The notes under the pieces: generated by a model
Told to the model about the DNA's origin: nothing
Databases searched by the model: none
Seen by the model: only the letters and a program-made list of their open reading frames with translations
Shown here: positions 1 to 7,401 of the stretch, piece by piece
Numbering within the stretch: the stretch's first letter is position 1
How the letters are laid out: each line of letters opens with the position of its first letter
Program-made: the position numbers and the translations under genes
Assembly: GCF_000759775.1 (NCBI RefSeq)
Contig: NZ_BBMY01000031.1
Coordinates: forward strand, 1-42,799
Length of the DNA: 42,799 nt
Direction: 5' to 3'
Source: Escherichia albertii NBRC 107761 = DSM 17582
Lineage (GTDB): Bacteria > Pseudomonadota > Gammaproteobacteria > Enterobacterales > Enterobacteriaceae

Positions 1-665
1 CACCCAACGGATAATCTGAAAAGTTTTACTATCAGCAGGTAGCGACGTGCCGTTAACAATTACCTGCGAATCAGTCAGCACAACAAATTGCAGGGCTGAA
101 TCATGCCGTAATATTTGAAATCCATCAGCATGACCCAGCCAGCGACCTTTATGCCAAAGGCTATTTTTATCACGCAGTAAATTCCAGATTTCGGTCTCTG
201 CCAGCGATGACATATCCACCTGCTTATCACCGCTATTATCATCGGTACGCTGACCGTCAAAATAGATACTGCGTTTATCAGCAGCGAAAGCGCCGAATGC
301 CTGAAAACTGGCGGCATCAACATTAGGTTTACCGGACGGATTTTTCAGGACTTTGCCAGCCCACAGGACAGAGCGTCCATCAGTTAACCAGGTATGCTGG
401 CAATCTCCCTCACCATCACAATCGAACTTATCGGGATTAAAATCGGACAGTAAGCGACAATCTTGTTTATTGGCTAAATTGGCAATGCGCCAGAGACGGG
501 AAAAGTTAACGTCCGGTAGTTCGGAGAGGATCTCATCTTTTTCACCCTTCTGTTCGGCAACATAAACCGTGCCTTTCTCCTGTTGGCGGTAATAAAAATC
601 TGCGCCCCAGGAAGGTGAAATGGAGAGCGGTAATGCGGCGATTAATAACCAACTGCGCGTAACCA
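1..665 (-). CDS. Secreted DKNYY-repeat protein, partial (3' end outside window)
   Basis: This reading frame is open from an ATG at 665 to the window edge, giving about 221 residues without a stop. The N-terminus (MVTRSWLLIAALPLSIS, then SWGA) is a plausible Sec signal peptide cut before DFYYRQQ. The body has repeated motifs of the type DGRSVLWAGK, DKRSIYFDGQ and DKNSLWHKGRWL, which are typical of DKNYY-family proteins whose biochemical function is unknown. Several Cys residues (around KQDCRLL and FDCDGEGDCQ) suggest periplasmic disulfides. It follows cycA on the same strand, where I remember ytfE in K-12, so it is probably an accessory insertion. The ribosome-binding site is weak (GCAGAG). 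I am confident that it is coding, but its role is unknown. Confidence 0.75.
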
Positions 666-763
666 TAGTGAACTCTGCAACAAGTAGCAAATATTCACGG
701 TAAGCCCGCGCCTGAGGGTTGTCGATAACGGGAAATATTTTTAGGAATGTATAAAGATAAAAG

Positions 764-893
764 AGATTGCTGACAAAGTGTGCTTTGTTCATGCCGGATG
801 CGGCGTAAACGCCTTATCAGGCCTACAAAAGCACGCAAACTCAATATATTGCAGAGGTTCTGTAGGCCTGATAAGCGTAGCGCATCAGGCAAT
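764..893. repeat. BIME with two inverted REPs and a central IHF-like motif (RIB/RIP type)
   Basis: Two inverted REP units (about 792-826 and 861-891) flank a spacer containing CAATATATTG. The copy lies just downstream of cycA. A second, inverted copy at 26211-26339 is alike over the whole 130 bp, including the flank AGATTGCTG and TGCTTTGTTCATGCC, so the repeat unit is larger than the REP hairpins. ATTCAATATATTG in the other copy matches the IHF consensus with one mismatch. Such elements act in mRNA 3'-end stabilisation, gyrase binding or IHF binding. Confidence 0.85.
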
Positions 894-932
894 TTTGCAG
901 CCGGAAAGACACCCGCAGGTGTCTTAGCAACA

Positions 933-2336
933 TTACTTCGCCATGCGCTTTTTACCAATAAACAACCAGCCCAGCCCCAGCGCGATAAACCACAGCGGGG
1001 TCACCAGCAGCGCCTGGCGGGTATCATCTTCCAGCGTCAGCAACACCAGAACAAACACAAAGAACGCCATGCATACCCAGCACATCAACTTGCCGAGCGG
1101 CATCTTGTAGATAGATTTCTCATGCAGGTGCTGACGTTGTTTGCGATACACCAGGTATGAGCAGAGGATGATCGTCCAGACGAACATAAACAGAATCGCC
1201 GAAACGGTCGTGATCATCGTGAACGCGCCAATCACGCTTGGATTCACATACAACATCACCACACCGCCGAGCAGACAGATACAAGAGAAGGTCAGCCCTT
1301 TCGCGGGTACTGCACGTTTAGAGAGTTTTGCGAACGCTTTCGGCGCAACGCCTTCCTGCGCCAGACCAAACAACATACGGCTGGTAGAGAAAACGCCACT
1401 GTTCGCAGAAGAAGCCGCAGAGGTCAGAACCACAAAGTTAATCACGCTTGCCGCTGCAGGCAGCACCACCAGCACAAACAGTTCAACAAACGGACTTTTC
1501 TCCGGGACGACAGAACTCCACGGCGTCACGGACATAATCACAATCAGCGCGAAGACGTAGAACATGATGATGCGAACAGGAATGGAGTTGATCGCGCGCG
1601 GCAGTGATTTCTCTGGATCTTTGGTTTCCGCAGCCGTTGTACCGACCAGCTCAATCCCCACAAAAGCGAAAACCGCTATCTGGAATCCGGCAAAGAAGCC
1701 GCTTAAGCCTTTCGGGAACCAGCCGCCGTCATTCCACAAATGCGCAAACGACGCCTCCACGCCGGTCGGTGACTGGAAGTGCATCATTACCATAATCAGG
1801 CCGACGACAATCAGCGACACGATGGCGACGATTTTGATCATCGCAAACCAGAACTCCATCTCACCGAACATTTTCACGGTGGCAAGGTTCAGCGTCAGCA
1901 ACAGCACAATCACCGCCAGCGAGGCAACCCAGTCTGAGAGCTCAGGGAACCAGAATTGGGCATAGGCGGTGATGGCGACGACGTCCGCCATTCCAGTAAC
2001 CACCCAGCAGAACCAGTAGGTCCAGCCAGTGAAATAGCCAGCCCAGGGGCCCAGTAGATCGGATGCGAAATCACTAAAAGACTTGTATTCCAGATTTGAA
2101 AGCAGCAATTCCCCCATTGCCCGCATCACGAAAAAAAGCATAAAACCGATGATCATATAAACGAAAATGATCGACGGCCCGGCAAGACTGATAGTTTTAC
2201 CAGAGCCCATAAACAGTCCCGTACCAATGGCGCCGCCAATGGCTATAAGCTGAATATGTCGGTTTGTAAGATTGCGCCGTAGCGACTGTTCAGCCGGTGC
2301 CTGATCATCGGCAACGACTTTTACCTGATCTACCAT
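933..2336 (-). CDS. cycA: D-serine/D-alanine/glycine permease CycA
   Basis: CycA is a proton symporter of the amino acid-polyamine-organocation family in the inner membrane. It imports glycine, D-alanine, D-serine and D-cycloserine. The protein has 467 residues and about 12 hydrophobic segments. The family signature lies near the N-terminus (IGGAIGTGLFMGSGK, about residues 33-47), and the first membrane segment begins there. The sequence follows the K-12 protein closely, but the C-terminus reads FIGKKRMAK, whereas I remember a 470-residue protein ending about three residues later. The ATG at 2336 is preceded by CAGGAAGA. GcvB small RNA is known to repress cycA, and the leader carries the C/A-rich tract expected for that pairing. 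Confidence 0.97.
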   Translation of the reverse strand: MVDQVKVVADDQAPAEQSLRRNLTNRHIQLIAIGGAIGTGLFMGSGKTISLAGPSIIFVYMIIGFMLFFVMRAMGELLLSNLEYKSFSDFASDLLGPWAGYFTGWTYWFCWVVTGMADVVAITAYAQFWFPELSDWVASLAVIVLLLTLNLATVKMFGEMEFWFAMIKIVAIVSLIVVGLIMVMMHFQSPTGVEASFAHLWNDGGWFPKGLSGFFAGFQIAVFAFVGIELVGTTAAETKDPEKSLPRAINSIPVRIIMFYVFALIVIMSVTPWSSVVPEKSPFVELFVLVVLPAAASVINFVVLTSAASSANSGVFSTSRMLFGLAQEGVAPKAFAKLSKRAVPAKGLTFSCICLLGGVVMLYVNPSVIGAFTMITTVSAILFMFVWTIILCSYLVYRKQRQHLHEKSIYKMPLGKLMCWVCMAFFVFVLVLLTLEDDTRQALLVTPLWFIALGLGWLFIGKKRMAK

Positions 2337-2607
2337 GTTTTTTCTTCCTGTACCTGTCTGTGTTGTTCAGGCTCTACGGCCTTTTGTCGGTTTATGATAC
2401 GACGATTCTGTATCGGGACTCATCGATATTAGGTAAGAATAAGCGGGATGAATACTAAGATTTAGATCTAATGTTAATTTTATGTTTAAAGTGGGTGTCA
2501 TATCACGATGATAATGCGAAACAACTCACAAAAATACACCCTTACGTGGTGTTTGCAACATAAAATAGCGCTATCTGGCAAATGGAAGGGGTTATTACTG
2601 AATACTT
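2337..2607. promoter_or_regulatory. cycA upstream region
   Basis: This AT-rich gap of about 300 bp between cycA and fklB, both on the minus strand, must hold the cycA promoter and leader. I see no open reading frame of interest and cannot assign a promoter with confidence. The fklB terminator-like hairpin lies at its right edge. Confidence 0.4.
2354..2370 (-). promoter_or_regulatory. Probable GcvB pairing site in cycA leader
   Basis: The cycA mRNA leader reads GAACAACACAGACAGG just upstream of the Shine-Dalgarno sequence. GcvB uses a G/U-rich single-stranded region to bind such C/A-rich tracts, and repression of cycA by GcvB is established. The exact paired bases are my inference. Confidence 0.5.
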
Positions 2608-2631
2608 GTTCCCCTCTGCGGTGAGGGGAAC
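2608..2631 (-). terminator. Terminator hairpin after fklB
   Basis: GTTCCCCTC and its complement GAGGGGAAC form a 9-bp stem with a short loop 13 bases after the fklB stop codon. The U tract that follows is poor, so it may act mainly as an mRNA 3'-end stabiliser. Confidence 0.6.
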
Positions 2632-2643
2632 AGAATGCGCTGC

Positions 2644-3264
2644 TTAGAGAATTTCCAGCAGTTCGACTTCAAACACCAGGGTGCTGAATGGAGGAATGGA
2701 CGCACCAGCGCCACGCTCGCCATAAGCCAGTTCCTGCGGGATAGTCAGTTCCCATTTCGAACCAACTGGCATCAGGGTCAATGCTTCAATCCAGCCGGGA
2801 ATCACGCCATTCACCGGGAATTCAGCCGGCTCGCCGCGAGCAACGGAGCTGTCAAATACAGTACCGTCGATAAGTTTACCAGTGTAATGAACACGAACGC
2901 GGTCGGTACGTGCCGGAATGGCACCTTCGCCCTGGTTAATCACGCGGAATTGCAGGCCAGATTCAGTGCTGTTAACACCTTCTTTTTTGGCGTTTTCTTC
3001 AAGATATTTCACACCTTCGGCAGCCATCGCCTGGAAACGCTGGCGACGAACGGCATCAGCTCGTTCGTGGATTTCACGCAGCGCGCGGTGCACTACATCA
3101 ACCGGAACAGCCGGATGTTTACCTTCCAGCGCATCGGTAATGCCTGCAACCAGCGCTTCTGGCAGCAGCCCTTCCAGACCAGACTCACTCAGTTGTTGCC
3201 CTACCTGCAAACCAATGCCGTAACTTGCCTGCGCTTCGATAGTGTCAAAAGTTGGGGTGGTCAT
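2644..3264 (-). CDS. fklB: FKBP-type peptidyl-prolyl cis-trans isomerase FklB (FKBP22)
   Basis: FklB is a 206-residue rotamase that speeds proline isomerisation in protein folding. The N-terminal half (about residues 1-90) is the helical dimerisation domain of the Mip/FkpA type. The C-terminal half is the FKBP domain, with [28 protein letters not shown] and LAYGERGAG as the typical active-site segments. The frame is open further upstream, but the start at 3264 gives [12 protein letters not shown] and has a good AAGGAAA site. There is no signal peptide, in contrast to FkpA. It is divergent from ytfB. Confidence 0.96.
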   Translation of the reverse strand: MTTPTFDTIEAQASYGIGLQVGQQLSESGLEGLLPEALVAGITDALEGKHPAVPVDVVHRALREIHERADAVRRQRFQAMAAEGVKYLEENAKKEGVNSTESGLQFRVINQGEGAIPARTDRVRVHYTGKLIDGTVFDSSVARGEPAEFPVNGVIPGWIEALTLMPVGSKWELTIPQELAYGERGAGASIPPFSTLVFEVELLEIL

Positions 3265-3481
3265 CGTATTTCCTTTCTTAGGGTATAAAGTAGCGGGCAG
3301 CATATCAGCCACACTTCTTCGGGTAAAACTTTGTCGCGGGAATGATGACAAATCACGGGGAAAAAGAAACAATAGCAATATCCCGTATGAATATAATAAA
3401 GGCGGGTTTACCACGGACATCATAGCGTTAGCTTATTCATAGGCTATGATTGAGGAACAAGACGCGGAGCAGGAGGAAACC

Positions 3482-4120
3482 ATGCCCGGGCGCTTTGAAC
3501 TAAAACCAACCCTGGAGAAAGTCTGGCACGCGCCGGACAACTTTCGCTTCATGGACCCGCTGCCACCGATGCATCGCCGGGGGATCATTATTGCCGCCAT
3601 TGTTTTAGCGGTCGGTTTTCTGCTCCCATCTGATGATACGCCCAATGCGCCGGTGGTGACGCGTGAAGCACAACTGGATATTCAGTCGCAATCACAACCG
3701 CCGACGGAAGAGCAGCTACGGGCACAACTGGTCACCCCACAGAACGATCCAGATCAAGTGGCTCCGGTCGCCCCTGAACCAATACAGGAAGGTCAACCGG
3801 AAGAGCAGCCGCAAACCACACAGACGCAACCATTCCAGTCAGACAGCGGCATTGACAATCAATGGCGCTCTTATCGTGTGGAACCTGGCAAAACACTCGC
3901 CCAATTGTTCCGCGATCACGGGCTACCTCCTACCGATGTGTATGCCATGGCGCAGGTAGAAGGCGCGGGCAAGCCGCTAAGTAATTTGCAAAATGGGCAG
4001 ATGGTGAAAATCCGCCAGAACGCCAGCGGCGTGGTGACGGGCTTAACCATTGATACGGGGAATAATCAACAGGTCCTGTTTACCCGCCAGCCGGATGGCA
4101 GTTTTATTCGTGCGCGGTAG
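3482..4120 (+). CDS. ytfB: Cell-division-associated OapA/LysM-like protein YtfB
   Basis: YtfB is a 212-residue bitopic inner-membrane protein with a cytoplasmic N-terminus, one membrane segment (about residues 34-50, [16 protein letters not shown]), a long Pro/Gln/Glu-rich periplasmic linker (about 60-125) and a C-terminal OapA/LysM-like domain starting near [16 protein letters not shown]. The family is reported to localise to the septum through glycan binding. The frame opens 12 codons earlier, but the strong GCAGGAGGAAACC site selects the ATG at 3482. Its 3' end overlaps the convergent TetR gene by 17 bp, marking the left edge of the island. Confidence 0.93.
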   Translation: MPGRFELKPTLEKVWHAPDNFRFMDPLPPMHRRGIIIAAIVLAVGFLLPSDDTPNAPVVTREAQLDIQSQSQPPTEEQLRAQLVTPQNDPDQVAPVAPEPIQEGQPEEQPQTTQTQPFQSDSGIDNQWRSYRVEPGKTLAQLFRDHGLPPTDVYAMAQVEGAGKPLSNLQNGQMVKIRQNASGVVTGLTIDTGNNQQVLFTRQPDGSFIRAR

Positions 4121-4751
4121 ATGAAGGGTCAACCAGAAGCCAGCTAAGGATCGTTTCTTTGATGACCTTACGTCTGGCTTCCAGTGCCTGCGCTGAAACC
4201 ATACTGATGTGATAAACCTGTCCAAGCGTATGTTGGTTGATCAAATAATACCCCCCAAGCGCGGCAATATTAATATTCACCTGTAATGGGTCAATATCTG
4301 ATTTAAAAATATTACGTTTCTTTCCTTCAGCTAATAAGGATTCCATTAACTGTAAGTGCGCGTGATTAATATCCTGAAGGCGCTGAGATTTTGCATAATG
4401 CACACCTTTACTTTGGTTTTCACTATGTACAATTTTTAAAAACCAGGGATTGTCAATATAATAATCCCAGGTGAAATCGATGATTTTCTCAATGGCTTTT
4501 TGTGGCGGGAGTCCTGAGACATCAAGGGATTTTTCTTTTTGTCGAATATCATTCCAGGTATATTCCAGCACTTCGATAAATAAATTTTCTTTATTACCAA
4601 AATGATGATAAACCGTTTGTTTACTGCACTCCGCAGCCTTTACGATATTATCGACTCTTGCCCCTTCATAACCATACTCGGCAAATTCATTAACCGCACA
4701 TAACAACAGCTTTTCCTTCAGGCTTTGTACGTTGCTGGTATCAAGATACAT
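4104..4751 (-). CDS. TetR/AcrR-family regulator of the island
   Basis: This is a 215-residue one-component regulator. The N-terminal helix-turn-helix is clear: [19 protein letters not shown], then [23 protein letters not shown] (about residues 14-57), the standard TetR DNA-binding signature. The rest is the helical ligand and dimerisation domain and is not recognisable by ligand. I prefer the start at 4751, preceded by GTGGGGAAAC, over upstream ATGs at 4775 and beyond. The gene is AT-rich compared with the core genes around it, which is common for acquired regulators. It is divergent from the catabolic operon, so it probably represses that operon and is induced by the substrate or a CoA intermediate (inference). 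Confidence 0.9.
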   Translation of the reverse strand: MYLDTSNVQSLKEKLLLCAVNEFAEYGYEGARVDNIVKAAECSKQTVYHHFGNKENLFIEVLEYTWNDIRQKEKSLDVSGLPPQKAIEKIIDFTWDYYIDNPWFLKIVHSENQSKGVHYAKSQRLQDINHAHLQLMESLLAEGKKRNIFKSDIDPLQVNINIAALGGYYLINQHTLGQVYHISMVSAQALEARRKVIKETILSWLLVDPSSTAHE

Positions 4752-4855
4752 AACGTTTCCCCACGCTTTCTTCATGATGACTATCATAACCGTATTTGAT
4801 TTCAGCGACAGCAAAAAGGCAAAAACATTGTCTTTCATCGAGTTATCAAATGCCC

Positions 4856-4871
4856 TGTGATCACCATCGCA
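4856..4871 (+). promoter_or_regulatory. Candidate CRP site for the island operon
   Basis: TGTGA, six bases, then TCGCA matches the CRP consensus TGTGA-N6-TCACA with one mismatch. It lies about 100 bp upstream of the first enzyme gene and just beside the palindrome at 4879-4892. This would put the pathway under catabolite control. Confidence 0.5.
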
Positions 4872-4878
4872 GTCCAAC

Positions 4879-4892
4879 CAACCAGATGGTTG
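4879..4892. promoter_or_regulatory. Palindromic candidate operator of the TetR regulator
   Basis: CAACCA-GA-TGGTTG is a perfect 6-bp inverted repeat with a 2-bp centre in the divergent 211-bp intergenic region. TetR-family dimers bind such palindromes, usually between the divergent start codons. A related half-site, CTAACCATCA, lies about 25 bp downstream. I cannot fix the promoter elements. Confidence 0.5.
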
Positions 4893-4962
4893 ATCTTTTT
4901 ATTAACTAGTCGCAAGCTAACCATCACTTAAGGAAACAATATTCAAAAAAGAGGATTAATGA

Positions 4963-5754
4963 ATGAAATCCACTCGTCCTGTTGCTGTCATCACTGGAGC
5001 CGCACGCGGCATTGGAAAGGGTTGTGCACTGGAGCTTGCCCGTAGCGGATTTAACCTGTTGATTAACGATCGTCCTGATGCCGACAGCGTTGAAAAACTG
5101 CATGCCACACAACAGGAATGTATGGCAGAAGGCGTGGAAGTTATTTGCTTTCCTGCCGATGTTGGCGATCTTTCCCTGCATGAAGAGATGCTCAACGCGG
5201 CGCAAAATCAGTGGGGGCGTCTGGACTGTTTACTCAACAACGCCGGAATTTCCGTGAAAAAACGCGGCGATATTCTCGACCTAGAACCAGACAGTTTCGA
5301 CCAAAACATTGCCATCAACACTCGCGCACCATTCTTTCTCGCCCAGGCTTTCAGCAAGCGCCTGTTGGCACAACCCAAACCAGAATCGGAACTGCCGCAC
5401 CGTTCGATTATTTTTGTCAGCTCCATTAACGCCATCATGCTGGCGATGAATCGCGGCGAATACACCATAGCCAAAACCGCCGTCTCAGCTGCCGCCCGCC
5501 TGTTTGCCGCTCGCCTTTGTGAAGAACAGATTGGCGTTTATGAAATCCGTCCTGGTTTAATCAAAACCGATATGACGATTCCGGCAACCGCCTATTACGA
5601 CGAATTGATTGCCAAAGGTCTGGTGCCGTGGGGGCGTTGGGGCTATCCGGCTGATATTGCCTCCACCGTGCGTGCGATGGCAGAAGGCAAACTGATTTAC
5701 ACCTGTGGTCAGGCGGTCGCCATCGACGGCGGCTTAAGTATGCCACGCTTCTGA
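4963..5754 (+). CDS. NAD-dependent short-chain dehydrogenase/reductase
   Basis: This 263-residue protein is a classical SDR. It has the cofactor motif TGAARGIG (11-18), Asp36 at the end of beta-2 favouring NAD(H) over NADP(H), the NNAG motif (92-95), the catalytic Ser at 153/154 in FVSSIN, and Tyr167 and Lys171 in YTIAK. RPGLIKTDM follows at about 196-204. It most likely interconverts an alcohol and a ketone on a hydroxylated substrate. It is the first gene of the operon, with an AGAGGATT site before the ATG, and only 9 bp separate it from the TIM-barrel gene. The family is clear, but the substrate cannot be read from the sequence. Confidence 0.93.
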   Translation: MKSTRPVAVITGAARGIGKGCALELARSGFNLLINDRPDADSVEKLHATQQECMAEGVEVICFPADVGDLSLHEEMLNAAQNQWGRLDCLLNNAGISVKKRGDILDLEPDSFDQNIAINTRAPFFLAQAFSKRLLAQPKPESELPHRSIIFVSSINAIMLAMNRGEYTIAKTAVSAAARLFAARLCEEQIGVYEIRPGLIKTDMTIPATAYYDELIAKGLVPWGRWGYPADIASTVRAMAEGKLIYTCGQAVAIDGGLSMPRF

Positions 5755-5763
5755 GGCTGAATC

Positions 5764-6606
5764 ATGAGAGATCTTTTGCAACGCCCGGATTTATTCAGCA
5801 TCAATACTGCGACACTGGGCTATAAAACGCCGTTGCCCGCCATCATTGATGCCTGCGCCGCACGCGGTATAGGCGCGATCGCCCCCTGGCGCAGAGAGTT
5901 GCAGGGCGAAAATATCCAACAGATCGCTCGCCAGCTTAGCGCCAGCAATATGGACGTTTCCGGGTTGTGCCGCAGCACCTACTACACTGCGCCGACGCTG
6001 GCAGAGCGCAAGCAGGCGGTTGACGATAACCGCCGGGCGCTGGACGACGCCGCTGTACTGAACGCTGCCTGTTACATGCAGGTGGTTGGCGGTCTGCCAA
6101 CGGGCACTAAAGATCTGTATGAAGCACGGGAACAGGTGAAACAAGGGATTCGCCAGTTGCTGCCACATTCGAAAGAGGTTGGCGTGCCAATTGCGCTGGA
6201 ACCGCTGCACCCGATGACTGCTGCCGATCGTTCTTGTCTGTGCACGCTACATCAGGCGCTGGACTGGTGTGATGAACTCGATCCCGATGGTGAATTTGCT
6301 CTCGGCGTGGCGGTAGATGTCTACCACGTATGGTGGGACCCGGATCTCGCCAGTCAGCTCCTGCGCGCCAGAAAACGTATTCTCGCGTTTCATGTTTCCG
6401 ACTGGCTGGTGCCGACCACCGATCTGGTCAATGACCGGGGAATGCCGGGGGATGGCGTTATTAATATTCCGTCGATTCGTCGGTTAGTCGAAAACGCCGG
6501 ATTTAATGGCGCTATTGAACTGGAAATATTCTCACCGTACTGGTGGCAGCAAGATATTAACCGCACGCTGGATATTAGCGTCGATCGCATCGCGCATTAT
6601 TGTTAA
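5764..6606 (+). CDS. Xylose-isomerase-like TIM-barrel protein (sugar isomerase/dehydratase family)
   Basis: This 280-residue protein belongs to the AP-endonuclease-2/xylose-isomerase-like superfamily. That superfamily contains inosose dehydratase and isomerase, hydroxypyruvate isomerase, sugar-phosphate epimerases and 3-dehydroshikimate dehydratase. Likely metal ligands are Glu146 (IALEPLHPM), Asp185 with His188 (VDVYHVWWD), His210 (LAFHVSDW) and Glu252/Glu254 (IELEIFS). The set of metal ligands appears complete, so the enzyme should be active. It probably isomerises or dehydrates a polyhydroxylated, possibly cyclic, intermediate. The GAGG ribosome-binding site overlaps the stop codon of the SDR gene, implying coupled translation. 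Confidence 0.9.
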   Translation: MRDLLQRPDLFSINTATLGYKTPLPAIIDACAARGIGAIAPWRRELQGENIQQIARQLSASNMDVSGLCRSTYYTAPTLAERKQAVDDNRRALDDAAVLNAACYMQVVGGLPTGTKDLYEAREQVKQGIRQLLPHSKEVGVPIALEPLHPMTAADRSCLCTLHQALDWCDELDPDGEFALGVAVDVYHVWWDPDLASQLLRARKRILAFHVSDWLVPTTDLVNDRGMPGDGVINIPSIRRLVENAGFNGAIELEIFSPYWWQQDINRTLDISVDRIAHYC

Positions 6607-6615
6607 GGAATGATC

Positions 6616-7392
6616 ATGAGTGACCAACCCGTTCTGTTCAGCAGAGCGGCGGCTTCCTGCCGCCTGACATTGAACCGTGAAGATAAATGTCATGCTATTA
6701 ATGAAGAAATGATCGAATCTCTCGACCATTATTTAAATGAAATTGAAAACGACACCACATTACGATTAGTCGAATTAACTGCAACCGGCGATAAATTCTT
6801 TTGTGCGGGCGGCGATATCAAATCGTGGTCAGCCTATTCGCCATTAGATATGGGTAGAAAATGGATTAAACGCGGTAATGACGTTTTTAATCGCCTGCGC
6901 AATTTGCCCCAATTAACGGTTGCGAATCTCAACGGACACACCATCGGTGGCGGTATTGAACTTGCTTTGTGCTGCGATATTCGTATCGCTCGCCCCCACG
7001 CGAAATTCTCTAATCCTGAAGTGATCCTCGGCATGGTGCCAGGCTGGATGGGCATTGAGCGCGTGCTTAATCAGGTTGGCCCGGTGGTTGGTCGCCATAT
7101 GCTGATGCTGGGTAAACGCCTGACGGCGCAGGAAGCTCAGGCAGCGAATTTAATTGATGAAGTGGTGGAAAAAGAACAGGTGGAAAGCTGGATGGCGAAC
7201 CAGTTCGCCCAGCTGGAAAAATGTGGTCCGGTGGCGCTGGCACACATCAAGCAACTGATTCTGGCCCTGGAAAATAAACACGCCGATTACTCCCACCAGT
7301 TACTGGCAGGGTTAATGTCCGCTACTCAGGATTGCCAGCAGGCGACGCGCGCATTTGCCGAAAAAAGCAGCGTAAGCTTCCATAATCAATAA
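6616..7392 (+). CDS. Enoyl-CoA hydratase/isomerase (crotonase) family protein
   Basis: This is a 258-residue crotonase. The oxyanion-hole segments are present: FFCAGGDIKSW (about 62-72) and HTIGGGIELA (about 108-117). One catalytic Glu equivalent is kept in NPEVILGMVPGWMG (about residue 135). At the position of the second Glu of classical hydratases (AMEMVLTG in the rat enzyme), my alignment by eye gives His in GRHMLMLGK. The reaction may therefore be isomerisation, hydrolysis or dehydration on an acyl-CoA rather than plain enoyl-CoA hydration. The ATG at 6616 has AAGGA at the right spacing; the ATG at 6610 lies too close to it. It sits between the TIM barrel and the CoA-transferase with 9-bp gaps. 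Confidence 0.92.
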   Translation: MSDQPVLFSRAAASCRLTLNREDKCHAINEEMIESLDHYLNEIENDTTLRLVELTATGDKFFCAGGDIKSWSAYSPLDMGRKWIKRGNDVFNRLRNLPQLTVANLNGHTIGGGIELALCCDIRIARPHAKFSNPEVILGMVPGWMGIERVLNQVGPVVGRHMLMLGKRLTAQEAQAANLIDEVVEKEQVESWMANQFAQLEKCGPVALAHIKQLILALENKHADYSHQLLAGLMSATQDCQQATRAFAEKSSVSFHNQ

Positions 7393-7401
7393 GGAAATTG
7401 T

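Noticed and set aside
4752-4877. N-terminal extension of the TetR regulator
   Set aside because: The extra 42 residues lie before the helix-turn-helix and have no family match; the ATG at 4751 has a better site and gives the usual TetR length.
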